From Microvirga thermotolerans (lineage in GTDB: Bacteria; Pseudomonadota; Alphaproteobacteria; Rhizobiales; Beijerinckiaceae), in contig NZ_CP045423.1 of NCBI RefSeq assembly GCF_009363855.1, positions 2,200,001-2,264,000 of the forward strand: a stretch of DNA of 64,000 nucleotides. The letters are read 5' to 3'. The translations under genes and the position numbers were made by a program. The stretch's first letter is position 1. Each line of letters opens with the position of its first letter. Shown one piece after another: positions 1 through 9,701 of this stretch. The notes under the pieces were generated by a model. The model had not been told where the DNA came from, did not search any database, and saw nothing but the letters and a program-made list of their open reading frames with translations.

Positions 1-533
1 CGGGCGACCTTGCGGCGTCGGCGGCCTATTGGATCGCTTCAGCGGCCGACCGTATCGTGATTGGAGAAGGCGCGGCGCTCGGCTCAATCGGCGTGCGCGC
101 GGCATTCTCTGACACTTCCGAGCGGGACGCGGCGCGCGGCGTGAAGACGATCGAGTTTGTTTCGTCTCAGTCTCCCTACAAGTCAGCCGACCTCAACTCA
201 AAGGACGGTCGCGCTCGCATCCAAGCGAGAGTTGATGCGCTTGCGGACGTCTTTGTGAACGCTGTAGCGGAAAATCGCGATGCGAGCCGAGCCTATGTTC
301 TCGAACGCTTCGGAAAAGGCGACGTGCTGATCGGCAAGGCCGCGATCGACGCGGGAATGGCCGATGAGTTTGGCACCTTTGAAAAGGTTCTCTCTGAACT
401 CGCAGGCGGCAAGACCAAGCGGGCGCCCCACTCCTCACCGCGAGCCTCCCTGCCGCCCAATAGTCAAAAGGGTGCCGACGAGATGACCGCCCAGGCAATT
501 TTAGCGGCGCGAAATCTCGCGCTTGGAAACTAA
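1..533 (+). CDS. S49 family (SppA/ClpP-fold) phage head protease, 5' end missing
   Basis: The gene is cut by the left window edge; about 176 C-terminal residues are visible, read from base 3. The peptide opens with GDLAASAAYWIASAADRI and soon reaches GSIGV, the pattern around the nucleophilic serine of S49 peptidases; the serine codon is at bases 18-20. A lysine in SPYKSADL, roughly 50 residues on, is in the right range for the Ser/Lys dyad of single-domain SppA enzymes. Phages use such proteases to mature head or scaffold proteins. The tail assembly chaperone and tape measure genes downstream support the phage assignment. A true SppA signal peptide peptidase is less likely here. Confidence 0.85.
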   Translation, partial: GDLAASAAYWIASAADRIVIGEGAALGSIGVRAAFSDTSERDAARGVKTIEFVSSQSPYKSADLNSKDGRARIQARVDALADVFVNAVAENRDASRAYVLERFGKGDVLIGKAAIDAGMADEFGTFEKVLSELAGGKTKRAPHSSPRASLPPNSQKGADEMTAQAILAARNLALGN

Positions 534-544
534 AGGAAAGAACT

Positions 545-808
545 ATGTCAAATCTAATCGAAACTCGGAATGCGTTTCGCGCTAAGGTGGGAGCTACCCG
601 TCGGCAGCGCGAACGTGCCGAACTCTTGGCGAAATCAGCCACTATTCTGCTCCACGACATTGTGACCACTTGCACGGCTATCGCCGGATCGAACAAGCCT
701 GAAGCAGACCTCGCAAGGGCGACGTCAGTTATCGGAAGCATTGAGGCCCATATTAATGAGCTGAAGACGGTCCTGCCGGAAATCCAGTCCGCTTGGACGG
801 CCGAATAA
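545..808 (+). CDS. small phage-block protein of unknown function
   Basis: This 87-residue soluble protein follows the S49 gene by 11 bases and has a GGAAAG ribosome site about 6 bases before its ATG. It is predicted to be mostly helical (repeated Arg/Glu/Ala-rich stretches), with two cysteines-free helices flanking a TTCTAIAG segment that contains its only cysteine. I do not recognise a family. Its place between a head protease and tail genes, co-directional and closely spaced, makes a minor virion or assembly protein plausible, but nothing in the sequence proves it. Confidence 0.65.
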   Translation: MSNLIETRNAFRAKVGATRRQRERAELLAKSATILLHDIVTTCTAIAGSNKPEADLARATSVIGSIEAHINELKTVLPEIQSAWTAE

Positions 809-820
809 GGGATCGAGCAC

Positions 821-1615
821 ATGAACTTCCTCTCGCAAATCATGGGTCGCGCGAAGCCGACCTCAGTCAACATTGCCCGTTCGCTCGCCGAGGCGGGCGC
901 CGACCTCGAAGCTAACCGCCAGCAACTTGCGGCGGCTGAAGAGGCCCTTCAGCGGGTCGCGGTTCTGACGCCTGCTGAGCACGCGGCGGCCGAAGCCGAG
1001 CAAGCGGAATCCCGCCGCGCGATCGTGCGCGCCGAGGCACGGATCGCAGAACTTCAGAAAGGGCTTGTTGAGGCTCAAGAGACCGAACGGCTTGCTGACC
1101 TAAAAGTTCGGGCCGACGTCGCTCGTCGTCGTGTTGAGGTCGAGGCGTCGAAGCTGCTCGATCGGTATGATGCGCTCGGTGCGGAAGCGGCGGCAGTCGT
1201 TAACGCCTTCGAGGCGATCAATGCCGAGGTCGAAGCGATCAATGTCGAGCTTCAGAAAGTCGGGCTTGAGCCTATCGAGACCGCTGAAAGCCGCTACCGT
1301 CGCGAGCCCGATCAGGTCATTCCGGAGGTTCGCGCCACGCGCAAGAAATGGGTCCGCCGGGTCGTAGCTTTTGACGGCCAGACTCGCGACGACGGCAAAA
1401 AGGGGGTCGCAACCCGCCTCGAAGACATTTCAGTGTTCTCAATCGTCGACGGAAAGCACGTTCCGAGCGAAGCAGGCGCCTTCGAGATGGAAGTCGAAGA
1501 CGTTACCCCGGCACGCACCATTCAAGGTCGGTTGCTTGGAAGGCTTGCCGGAAGCGTTCGGCTCCCGCCTGCTCGGATCGGCTCGGTGTGCCACTGGCCC
1601 AAGGTTGAGGGTTGA
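821..1615 (+). CDS. coiled-coil phage-block protein of unknown function
   Basis: The product is 264 residues. Residues ~20-160 are rich in Ala, Glu, Arg and Gln with heptad-like spacing, so a long coiled coil is likely. The C-terminal ~100 residues change character (VRRVVAFDGQTRDDGKKG, then EMEVEDVTPARTIQGRLLG) and look like a small globular domain. In intact phages the space between head protease and tail genes holds scaffold, major capsid and tail-tube genes; this single protein occupies it here. It could be a scaffold-like or internal protein. It ends 3 bases before the next gene, in the same transcription unit. Confidence 0.65.
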   Translation: MNFLSQIMGRAKPTSVNIARSLAEAGADLEANRQQLAAAEEALQRVAVLTPAEHAAAEAEQAESRRAIVRAEARIAELQKGLVEAQETERLADLKVRADVARRRVEVEASKLLDRYDALGAEAAAVVNAFEAINAEVEAINVELQKVGLEPIETAESRYRREPDQVIPEVRATRKKWVRRVVAFDGQTRDDGKKGVATRLEDISVFSIVDGKHVPSEAGAFEMEVEDVTPARTIQGRLLGRLAGSVRLPPARIGSVCHWPKVEG

Positions 1616-1618
1616 GCC

Positions 1619-1891
1619 ATGGCGCCCCTCAGCAAACGGATTCGGGTTGCTCTTGAACATTCCGTAACGGTTGGCGGCCATCGCTACACCGAATTGCGCG
1701 TTCGCCCTGCAAAACCGAAAGACCTCGCCGGTCTCAAGGTCGGGGATAGCGTTGAAGCCAACCTTGAACGCGGTGTGATCCTTGTCGCTCGCATGTGCGG
1801 CGTGCCCGAGGCCGTGATCTATGCCCTCGATCCTGCCGACGCTGGGCGCGTTGGTGAGGCTGCTGACGCCCGCCTGTCGAAAGTGCTGTAG
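1619..1891 (+). CDS. phage tail assembly chaperone (Mu gp41 / Phage_TAC_7-like)
   Basis: The protein is 90 residues. The pattern of an N-terminal beta strand pair (VALEHSVTVGGHRYTELRVR) followed by RPAKPKDLAGLK and a helical C-terminus with Asp/Ala-rich turns matches Mu gp41-type tail assembly chaperones, which coat the tape measure protein before the tail tube polymerises. It sits directly before the tape measure gene with a single-base gap (stop at 1889-1891, next ATG at 1893), the usual order in long-tailed phages. The size is normal for the family. Confidence 0.75.
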   Translation: MAPLSKRIRVALEHSVTVGGHRYTELRVRPAKPKDLAGLKVGDSVEANLERGVILVARMCGVPEAVIYALDPADAGRVGEAADARLSKVL

Positions 1892-1892
1892 C

Positions 1893-4454
1893 ATGGCTAA
1901 GAGTTTTTCGGTCTCAGTCAACATCGGCGGTAGGCTCGATTCGAGCCTTGGCGCAGCCGTTCGGAAGGCTGAGTCTCGAATTTCGGGACTCGCCCGGCAT
2001 GTTCAGACGATCAACGCTCGCACGCAATCGACGATCACCAATTTCGGCCGAGGAGTCGCCTCGGCCGGGAAGAAGCTTCAGGAAGCCGGGCGCACGTTCT
2101 CGACGAATGTCTCGGCCCCGGCCGGGCTGCTCGCGTTCGGCGCCGGGAGAATGGCTTTCGAGTTTGAGAAGGCGGGGAATCTGCTCGAAGCTCTCGGCGA
2201 CGCTTCAGAGGATCAGCGCAAGAAATTCGAGGGCTTGGCGAACGAGCTTAACAAGAAATATCCGCAGTCGCTTGCCGAGATTATCAAGACCGGCAACGAA
2301 ATGCTGAAAGGCGGCTTCAGTTTCGATCAGATGACGGGCGCGATCGACCAAACGCTCGCGACGGCCGTTCTCGGCGATATGGCGCCGAGCGAGGTCGGCG
2401 ACATGATGGCCCGCACGATCAACAGTTTTCAAATGCCGATGAAGACCTATGAAGACGCGATGAAGTCTTCGGTTCAGGTCTCCGACCGCATGACTTACGC
2501 GGCCGTCAAGACGACGGCCTCGCTCAAAGATATGGGCGAAATGTTCCGGTACGTCGGCGGCGCCATGTCGGCAAGCGGGAACGACCTCGACACGGCGACG
2601 GCCTTCGCAATGGCCTTCGCGAAGAACGGAACCGTCGGCTCGGAAGCGGGCGTCGCGCTGCGCTCGGCCGTCGTTCGCATGGTCAAAATGCCCGCGAAGG
2701 GCGAGGCCGCTCTAAACCGGATTGGAATGAGCCTGAACAAGTATGTCGGCGGGAAGACGGCGCTAACGTCCGATCGTATCCTCGGCGGCCTGTCGGCGGG
2801 CGGTATCGACGCGAGTGGGATCAAGGGTCAGATCGACGGTCTTCTAAAGAACAAGAAGCTCGCCGCGAGCCCGGCGAAGTTGCAAACTGCGATCACGAAG
2901 GCGGTCCAGCGGCATCTAGGCTCGTCGAGTGCGGTCGACGCGGCGACGATCGCCGAGAACGTGAACGACTCGATCGCGGCGGCAGGAAACAAGATTGACC
3001 TTATGGGTTTCTTCCGCGACCTGAAGTCTAAGATCGACAAGGGCGAAGCAACCCTCGGCGATGTGGCAACCATCCTCGAAGGGCGGCACTTCTCGCGTTA
3101 TCAAGCGATCCTGCAGTCGGACCTCGACGGCCTGCTCGCGGGAATCCAGGGCGAGTCTAATGGCTACACGCAAGCCCGTTACAAGACGGCGCTCAAAGGG
3201 CCTGTCGGCGCGTGGTACGAGTTTGAGGCCGCGATCGAAAAGCTCTCTGTCACGCTCGGCCGGGTCGCTTTCACCGATTTCGTAAGCGGATTCTCTCGGG
3301 TCGTTGACGCGATTCAGTCGCTTAGTGAAGCGAACCCGAAGCTCCTCAAGTTCACCGTCTATGCCGGGCTTGCATCAATTGCGCTCGGCCCGCTCATGAT
3401 GGCGGCGGGGGCAACGGCTCGCGCGGTTGGTCTGCTCGCTACCGGGCTTTTGAGCCTCGGGCGGGCTGCGACTGTCGGGCTCGCGGCTCAACTCGTGACG
3501 GTCGCCGGGGGCGTGCGCGCTTTGGCTGTTGCGACCGTTGCGGGCGCCGCTGGCAGGCTTCGCGGGATGGCGGCGGGGTTGATCGCCTTGAACGCCGTCG
3601 GCGGCTCTACGGCCGTTCTAGGCGCTATCGGCGGCTCGATCCTGAGCTTCGGTCGGGCCGTGCTCATGTTCCCGGTTACGGCCCTTCGCGCAATCGGCGG
3701 GGCAATGTGGGCGCTCGTGGCGAATCCGATCGGCGCCCTAATAACCGCGATCGTTGTCGCGCTGACCGCGCTCGGCGTTTGGATTTATAACAATTGGGCC
3801 GGAATAACGTCGTTCTTTGACGGCTTCGTTCAGGGCTTCGAGAAGGCACTAGGGCCGACTGCGAAGGGATGGGTCGACGGTCTCGTTTCGAGCATTTCGG
3901 CCGTTTGGAAGTGGATTAGCGACCTTCTCGGGCCGATCCAGGCGACGAACGCCGAGTGGAAGTCATGGGGCGAGACCGTCGGCGGCGTCGTCGCGGGCGC
4001 CGTCAACGCGATCGGGAACGGGATCGAGCGTGTCGTCGGGCTCTTTACGTCGGCTTACGATAAGGCCGTCGCGCTGAAAGACGCGATCGCCGGGCTTTGG
4101 GGCGGCGGATCGTCGGCGGCGACGTCGGCGCCTGAAGTCGCAGGCGCTCGCGCTCGCGGCGGCCCAGTCACGGGCGGGCGAACCTATCTCGTCGGCGAAA
4201 ACGGCCCCGAGTTGTTCACGGCCCCGGCCTCTGGCGAGATTATCCCGAACGACCGGCTTCAGGCGCTCGCGTCGCCCGATCGCATCGCCTCGGCGACTTC
4301 TCGCCCCGGATCGGGCGGGCGTGGCGATATGAGCATCAGCTTCGAGATTAACGGCGCGACTGACCCGCAAGAGGTCGCGCGCATTTGCGAGCAGAAATTC
4401 CGCGACTTCCTTTGGCGCCTGGAATCCGAGCAGCGCGCTTTGCTGAGTGATTGA
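1893..4454 (+). CDS. phage tail tape measure protein (TP901-like)
   Basis: The ATG at 1893, just after the chaperone stop, gives 853 residues; the frame is open further upstream but only inside the chaperone gene. The N-terminus (FSVSVNIGGRLDSSLGAAV, then GRGVASAGKKLQEAG) is typical of TP901-family tape measures. Residues ~490-670 contain Gly/Ala-rich hydrophobic stretches such as GLASIALGPLMMAAGATAR and ALITAIVVALTALGVWIY, as expected for the membrane-active part. The C-terminus has GRTYLVGENGPELF, a motif frequent near tape measure ends. The protein sets tail length and is ejected into the host. No tail tip, baseplate or fibre gene follows. Confidence 0.9.
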   Translation: MAKSFSVSVNIGGRLDSSLGAAVRKAESRISGLARHVQTINARTQSTITNFGRGVASAGKKLQEAGRTFSTNVSAPAGLLAFGAGRMAFEFEKAGNLLEALGDASEDQRKKFEGLANELNKKYPQSLAEIIKTGNEMLKGGFSFDQMTGAIDQTLATAVLGDMAPSEVGDMMARTINSFQMPMKTYEDAMKSSVQVSDRMTYAAVKTTASLKDMGEMFRYVGGAMSASGNDLDTATAFAMAFAKNGTVGSEAGVALRSAVVRMVKMPAKGEAALNRIGMSLNKYVGGKTALTSDRILGGLSAGGIDASGIKGQIDGLLKNKKLAASPAKLQTAITKAVQRHLGSSSAVDAATIAENVNDSIAAAGNKIDLMGFFRDLKSKIDKGEATLGDVATILEGRHFSRYQAILQSDLDGLLAGIQGESNGYTQARYKTALKGPVGAWYEFEAAIEKLSVTLGRVAFTDFVSGFSRVVDAIQSLSEANPKLLKFTVYAGLASIALGPLMMAAGATARAVGLLATGLLSLGRAATVGLAAQLVTVAGGVRALAVATVAGAAGRLRGMAAGLIALNAVGGSTAVLGAIGGSILSFGRAVLMFPVTALRAIGGAMWALVANPIGALITAIVVALTALGVWIYNNWAGITSFFDGFVQGFEKALGPTAKGWVDGLVSSISAVWKWISDLLGPIQATNAEWKSWGETVGGVVAGAVNAIGNGIERVVGLFTSAYDKAVALKDAIAGLWGGGSSAATSAPEVAGARARGGPVTGGRTYLVGENGPELFTAPASGEIIPNDRLQALASPDRIASATSRPGSGGRGDMSISFEINGATDPQEVARICEQKFRDFLWRLESEQRALLSD

Positions 4455-4660
4455 GATAGGTGTGTACCGCGATTGTAAGTAAGCGAAAAGGCGCGCTCTG
4501 GGCCGTTTGAGCAGTTTGTCTAGTTCGAGGTCTCAACGCCGATCCTGCCCAAGTATCCCATTTTGCATAGAACGAAGGTCTTGTTGTTTGGAACAAATTT
4601 GTGAGTGCACAGGCCACATCCGCAGTTAGGTTAAGGGTCAATGCAACCTACGATTCGCGT

Positions 4661-5935
4661 ATGTCTAAGCTCACTCAACGATACTCCGTGCGAGACCCAA
4701 TTCATGGTATGATTGATTTTAACGCCCTTGAGTGGGACGTTATCAATTCTGAGCCATTTCAGAGATTGCGCCGCATTAAGCAGTTGGCATGGACAGATTA
4801 TGTCTATCCTGGCGCTATGCATACCCGTTTCGAACATTCGTTAGGTGTATGCCATACCGCGACGCGGCTTTTCGACAGTATTTCAAAGAAAGACGCAGAA
4901 GTCCTTAGATCCGATCATGGCTTTGACGAGGCTGGCCTATTAAGGCAGCGTCAGATCATACGCCTAGCGGCCCTAACCCATGATCTAGGTCACGGGCCGT
5001 TGTCACACGCGGCTGAAGAATGCTTTCCGTTTCAAGAAGGCGGTGAGAAGCGTTATGTTCACGAACAATATTCGGCTAGCTTTGTAAGGCACTTGCTAGC
5101 AGATATAATAGAAAATCACCCTGCCAATCGAAATAATTATGCGATAAAATACGCTGATATATCAAGCATGTTCGACGGCAGCCATGGCGTCAATCGATCT
5201 ATTGTCTGGAAGGAAATTATATCTGGCCAAATGGATGCTGACCGTATGGACTACCTCCTCCGTGACAGTTATCACGCTGGGGTTAGTTACGGGCGGTATG
5301 ACTTAGATCGCGTTATTAATACAGTGTGCCTTTGTGAAGATGACGACGGATCTGGGCACGTAATTGGCATCGAGGACGACGGCATTCACGCAGTCGAGGG
5401 GCTTTTGATTGCCAGATACATGATGTTTACTCAGGTTTACTTTCACAAAACCAGAGTTATTTATGACTATCACTATGATAAAGCCCTTCAGTATTTACTC
5501 AGAGAAAACAACGGCCTGTTCCCACCGCCCACAAAGGAAGGAATACTGGAGTATATGAAGTGGGATGACTGGCGTGTCCTTCACTCTCTTGCTGCTGATA
5601 AGGACGATGAAAATTGCCGAGCTATACAGAGCCGGAACCACTACCGCTTAATTTATTCAACACCCGAATGCCCGGATCTAGATGATCTAGCCAAGTTCGA
5701 CGCGATGCTCGAAAAGCTCGATGGTCTGGGCGCAGTAGTCCGAGACGCAACAAAATCTTGGTACAAGTACCAAAAGGATGAGATTCGCCTGCGCGAGAAT
5801 AGCGGTGGAAAGCTCATATCTATCCCATTGGCGACTCGTTCCCCCGTCGTTAACGGACTACAAACAGTGAATCAGCGTAGGATATATGCGTCGCCGCAAG
5901 TTCGTGCGGAGGCGCTTAAGCGCTTGGGGTCATAA
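4661..5935 (+). CDS. HD-domain phosphohydrolase, SAMHD1/YwfO-like putative dNTPase
   Basis: The ATG at 4661 gives 424 residues; an in-frame GTG at 4601 is possible, and neither has a strong ribosome site. The N-terminus RDPIHGMIDF, then PFQRLRRIKQL and GAMHTRFEHSLGV, closely follows the SAMHD1/YwfO pattern. The metal ligands appear intact: H59, H107-D108 (ALTHDLGHGPLSH) and D194 in GQMDADRMDYLLRD. Such enzymes hydrolyse dNTPs to nucleosides and triphosphate; some dGTPases of this superfamily block phages by draining the dNTP pool. The gene is clearly AT-richer than its surroundings and is followed after one base by a YwgA-like gene. Substrate and the defence role are inference. Confidence 0.85.
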   Translation: MSKLTQRYSVRDPIHGMIDFNALEWDVINSEPFQRLRRIKQLAWTDYVYPGAMHTRFEHSLGVCHTATRLFDSISKKDAEVLRSDHGFDEAGLLRQRQIIRLAALTHDLGHGPLSHAAEECFPFQEGGEKRYVHEQYSASFVRHLLADIIENHPANRNNYAIKYADISSMFDGSHGVNRSIVWKEIISGQMDADRMDYLLRDSYHAGVSYGRYDLDRVINTVCLCEDDDGSGHVIGIEDDGIHAVEGLLIARYMMFTQVYFHKTRVIYDYHYDKALQYLLRENNGLFPPPTKEGILEYMKWDDWRVLHSLAADKDDENCRAIQSRNHYRLIYSTPECPDLDDLAKFDAMLEKLDGLGAVVRDATKSWYKYQKDEIRLRENSGGKLISIPLATRSPVVNGLQTVNQRRIYASPQVRAEALKRLGS

Positions 5936-5936
5936 T

Positions 5937-6494
5937 ATGAATACGCCATTCGAGACAAAATCCGCAGACAAACTCGCATTCATAGCTTGGCTTGCAGGGG
6001 AATTTGGCGTTGAGAACCAGCTTGGGAAAAAGGCACTTCAAAAGCTGGTCCATATTGCTGAGGAAGGGCTGAGAATCCCGACAGGATACACTTTCTCCCT
6101 CTACACTTATGGCGCCTTTAGTCGAGACCTAGCTGGGGACTTGGATATTGTGAAATCGATTGGCGGCATTGAGATAGAGTATATCTCTGCTGAGAATAGA
6201 TATATCGTCAGCCCCGGTAAGCGCCGTAGTGATACAATGGCGAGAGCCGAAGTTTTTCTCAAAACAACAGAAAAGAAACTTGACCTTCTTAAGGAGAATT
6301 TCAGCGGCGCCCCGGCTCGCTATCTCGAATTGTTCTCCACCCTGCTGTTCTTTCTGAAACGACGGAATGAAAATGAGGATGATAATGTTTTGATCCAGCA
6401 ACTTCTCATGCTTAAGCCGAAGTATTCGCCGGAAGAGGCGGCTAAAGCCCTGGTAGAAGTCAAAAAGTTTCTTGAAACAGCCAAAGCTGCTTAG
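5937..6494 (+). CDS. YwgA-like / SocA-Panacea-related partner of the HD protein
   Basis: The ATG at 5937 lies one base after the HD stop codon, so the two genes are translationally linked; it gives a 185-residue protein. Residues ~8-65 (WLAGEFGVENQLGKKALQKL, then VHIAEEG, GYTFSLYTYGAFSRDL) show the LQK-hydrophobic-YGPYS-like core of YwgA and, more distantly, the SocA/Panacea antitoxin domain. In Bacillus, ywgA lies next to ywfO, an HD phosphohydrolase gene (recalled from memory), which matches this arrangement. The C-terminal half is helical and Lys/Glu-rich. A regulator, inhibitor or sensor of the HD enzyme is a reasonable inference. Its last codon is 16 bases from the convergent dnaE2 stop. 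Confidence 0.65.
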   Translation: MNTPFETKSADKLAFIAWLAGEFGVENQLGKKALQKLVHIAEEGLRIPTGYTFSLYTYGAFSRDLAGDLDIVKSIGGIEIEYISAENRYIVSPGKRRSDTMARAEVFLKTTEKKLDLLKENFSGAPARYLELFSTLLFFLKRRNENEDDNVLIQQLLMLKPKYSPEEAAKALVEVKKFLETAKAA

Positions 6495-6509
6495 ACCACG
6501 AGATTTAAT

Positions 6510-9500
6510 TCATCGGAAATTCCGTGTCTGAACCCTAATCCCGTTCCTCGTTAAATTTGGAGCGGGATTTGCTTTTTTATCAAGCAATAAATCCGTAGTC
6601 TGCCTCTCTCCCACGCTCCGCAGCAAATCCGAAAGATCGATCAGGTGCTCGGCGACAACGTGGATGACCTCACCTTCGCGCTGAACCCTACCCCGACAAC
6701 CAATCATGCCTGAAGACAGGATCAGCCGTCGTTGTTTCTCGAAGACTGCCGACCAGATGACTAAATTTGCGAAGTCGGTCTCATCCTCAATCGTCATGAA
6801 GGTCACACCCTTCGCCGAGCCAGGCTTCTGCCTGACAAGCACAAGCCCCGCCACCGTCACACGCCTTCCGTCGCGGGCGCGTTTCAGGTCAGCGCACGTG
6901 TTCATGCGACACTCGTGTAGCTCAGACCTTAGAAATGCAACCGGGTGCTGCCGAAGCGTAAGACCTTTCGATAGATAATCCTCGACAACCTCTCGGCCTT
7001 CCATCATCGGCATGAGCGCAACGGTCGGCTCTGCGCCTTCGGGTTTGATCCTCCCCTCACGATCATCGGCGGCTGCGAAAAGGGGCAATGGCGCATCATT
7101 CAAACCTCGGATCGCCCAAAGTGCATCGCGGCGGCTGAGGCCAAGGGAGCCGAAAGCGTCAGCATCCGCTAAGCGCTCCAATGCAGCTACAGATACGCCA
7201 GCACGGCGCCATACCTCTTCGATCGAGGAAAACGCCTCAGCACCCCGCGCAAGCGGAATAAGGGCTCCCTCCTGATTGGTGAGACCTTTTGCGAGCCGCA
7301 ATCCGAGCCGAACGGCGAACCGCCCTTCCTGACTTGGTTCAAGCGTGCAATCCCATCGGGAGTGATTCACGTCCACAGGTCTAACCTCAACCCCATGCTG
7401 CCGGGCGTCTCGCACAAGTTGGGCTGGGGCATAGAAGCCCATCGGCTGAGAGTTGAGGATAGCGCAGCAAAACACTTCGGGGTGATGACACTTCACCCAT
7501 GACGAGGCGTAGGCGATCAAAGCAAACGACGCAGCATGACTCTCAGGGAAACCGTAAGAACCGAAGCCTTCCAATTGCTTGAATGTGCGTTCGGCGAACT
7601 CGCGCTCATATCCCCGGCTTGTCATCCCGTTAACAAGTTTGTCGCGAAATTTTGAGACGCCACCAGTGAATTTGAATGTCGCCATGGAGCGGCGAAGCTG
7701 ATCGGCCTCGGAGGGAGTGAAACCGGCGCACTCGATTGCTACCCGCATGGCCTGCTCTTGGAAGAGTGGAACTCCGAGGGTTTTGCCAAGCACCCGTTTA
7801 AGCTCGGGAGTTGGATACGTGATCGGCTCCCGGTTCTCTCGGCGCCGCAGGTATGGATGCACCATGTCGCCTTGAATCGGTCCCGGCCTGACAATCGCCA
7901 CTTGGATCACGAGGTCGTAAAAGGTCTTGGGTTTCATCCGAGGCAGCATCGCCATTTGCGCCCGGCTCTCGATCTGAAACACGCCGACGGTATCGGCTCG
8001 GCGGATCATGGCGTAGGTTTCCGGGTCCTTCGGTGGGATCGAGGCAAGACTTAAATCAATACGTTTATGCTCCCGCAGGAGGTCGAACGTGCGCCTCATG
8101 CAGCCGAGCATTCCCAGCCCGAGCACGTCGACCTTCATGAATTTCAAGGTATCAATATCGTCCTTATCCCACTCAATGACTTGGCGGTTCTCCATAGCGG
8201 CGGGCTCGATCGGCACGAGGTCGTCGAGGCGGTCTTGCGTCAGCACAAAGCCGCCCGGATGCTGCGACAGGTGGCGGGGCGCCCCGATTAAGTCGCGGGC
8301 AAGATCAAGGGTTAGCCTCAAGCGGCGATCATTGAGATTGAGATTGAGGTCTTTCGCCTCTTTTTCGCTCACGCCTTCTGTGCCCCAGCCCCAAACAAGA
8401 CGCGAGAGGGCACCCGTAACGTCTTCAGGAACGCCGAGCACCTTTCCAACCTCACGCACGGCGCCACGGGCACGGTAACAACTGACGACCGCAGTCAGCG
8501 CAGCCCGGTTGCGCCCATAAGTGTCGTAAATCCACTGAATGACCTCTTCCCGGCGCTCGTGCTCGAAGTCGACATCAATATCGGGTGGCTCGCGCCGCTC
8601 CTGCGACACAAACCGCTCGAAGAGCAATTCGGATCGAACAGGGTCAATTGAGGTAATTCCGAGCACATAGCAAACGGCCGAATTGGCGGCGCTTCCCCTC
8701 CCCTGACACAGAATCCCTCGGCCCCGTGCAAACTGAACGATCGCGTGAACCGTAAGGAAGTATGGCGCGTATTGAAGCTCTTCGATCAGCGTCAATTCAT
8801 GCCGGATTTGGGCGGCAACACGATCCGGCAAGTCTTCGGGGAAGCGCCTCTTCGCCCCTTCCCAGGTCAGGCGCTCTAACGCTTGCTGAGCCGTTTCGCC
8901 TGGCGTAGTGACCTCGCTTGGATATTGATAACGAAGCTCGTCGAGAGAAAAGCGGCAGCGGCTGACAATCTCTTGGGTTCGCGCGACAGCTTCCGGGTAA
9001 CGCTCGAAGAGCCGTGCCATCTCGGCGGGGTCTTTAAGGAAGCGGTCAGCGTGGCGCTCAAGGCGGTATCCGGCCTGATCGATAGTCGTCTTCAGCCGAA
9101 TGCACGTCACGACGTCTTGCAACATGCGACGGCTTGCGTGGTGATAGAGGACATCACCCGTTGCGACCGTTGGCACCCGAGCGGCTTGTGCTGCCTCTGC
9201 AACTGCCTGCAGTCGAACAAACTCGTTTGGCCCGAACCGGCGAATAAGTGCCATATAGGCCCGCTCGCCGAAGGTCGCCTTCAGTCGCCTCAAGTGATCG
9301 GCTAGCACATCATCGGCTTTGTCGCCGAGCAGAACCGCGAGCAGGCCGTCGTTCCATTGAACGACGTCTTCCCAGGTGAGTAGGCATTTGCCCTTCCCTG
9401 CCCTACTCTTGCCGATGCTCAGCAACCGGCAAAGCCGTGAGTAAGCGGCTCGATTGGTCGGATAGACGAGTAACGACATGCCGTCGGAAAGATCGAGGCG

Positions 9501-9695
9501 GCAACCGACCACGAGACGCACGCCGGTTTCCTTCGACGCCTCATAGGCCCGGACGATACCGGCAACCGAGTTGCGGTCGACGATCGCGAGCGCCGGAAGC
9601 CCGAGCAGCTTTGCCTGCTCGAATAGCTCACGCGGGCCTGAGGCGCCCCGTAAGAACGAAAAGTGAGTTGTGACCTGAAGCTCGGCATAGCTCAT
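6510..9695 (-). CDS. dnaE2: error-prone DNA polymerase III alpha subunit DnaE2 (ImuC)
   Basis: The 1061-residue protein begins with a PHP domain ([17 protein letters not shown], then [17 protein letters not shown]), has the [12 protein letters not shown] catalytic aspartates of C-family polymerases, and ends with an OB fold ([19 protein letters not shown]). The length and lack of a tau-binding tail fit DnaE2 rather than the replicative DnaE1. DnaE2 performs translesion synthesis and causes damage-induced mutagenesis together with ImuA and ImuB. It is the last gene of imuA-imuB-dnaE2 and starts 6 bases after the imuB stop. Regulation is by the LexA box before imuA. It lies inside the tRNA-Pro-bounded island. 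Confidence 0.96.
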   Translation of the reverse strand: MSYAELQVTTHFSFLRGASGPRELFEQAKLLGLPALAIVDRNSVAGIVRAYEASKETGVRLVVGCRLDLSDGMSLLVYPTNRAAYSRLCRLLSIGKSRAGKGKCLLTWEDVVQWNDGLLAVLLGDKADDVLADHLRRLKATFGERAYMALIRRFGPNEFVRLQAVAEAAQAARVPTVATGDVLYHHASRRMLQDVVTCIRLKTTIDQAGYRLERHADRFLKDPAEMARLFERYPEAVARTQEIVSRCRFSLDELRYQYPSEVTTPGETAQQALERLTWEGAKRRFPEDLPDRVAAQIRHELTLIEELQYAPYFLTVHAIVQFARGRGILCQGRGSAANSAVCYVLGITSIDPVRSELLFERFVSQERREPPDIDVDFEHERREEVIQWIYDTYGRNRAALTAVVSCYRARGAVREVGKVLGVPEDVTGALSRLVWGWGTEGVSEKEAKDLNLNLNDRRLRLTLDLARDLIGAPRHLSQHPGGFVLTQDRLDDLVPIEPAAMENRQVIEWDKDDIDTLKFMKVDVLGLGMLGCMRRTFDLLREHKRIDLSLASIPPKDPETYAMIRRADTVGVFQIESRAQMAMLPRMKPKTFYDLVIQVAIVRPGPIQGDMVHPYLRRRENREPITYPTPELKRVLGKTLGVPLFQEQAMRVAIECAGFTPSEADQLRRSMATFKFTGGVSKFRDKLVNGMTSRGYEREFAERTFKQLEGFGSYGFPESHAASFALIAYASSWVKCHHPEVFCCAILNSQPMGFYAPAQLVRDARQHGVEVRPVDVNHSRWDCTLEPSQEGRFAVRLGLRLAKGLTNQEGALIPLARGAEAFSSIEEVWRRAGVSVAALERLADADAFGSLGLSRRDALWAIRGLNDAPLPLFAAADDREGRIKPEGAEPTVALMPMMEGREVVEDYLSKGLTLRQHPVAFLRSELHECRMNTCADLKRARDGRRVTVAGLVLVRQKPGSAKGVTFMTIEDETDFANLVIWSAVFEKQRRLILSSGMIGCRGRVQREGEVIHVVAEHLIDLSDLLRSVGERQTTDLLLDKKANPAPNLTRNGIRVQTRNFR

Positions 9696-9701
9696 ACGTA
9701 C

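Noticed and set aside
1821..1892. Tape measure frame open upstream into the chaperone gene, suggesting a frameshifted fusion
   Set aside because: The ATG at 1893 just after the chaperone stop explains the start; no clear slippery sequence was seen.
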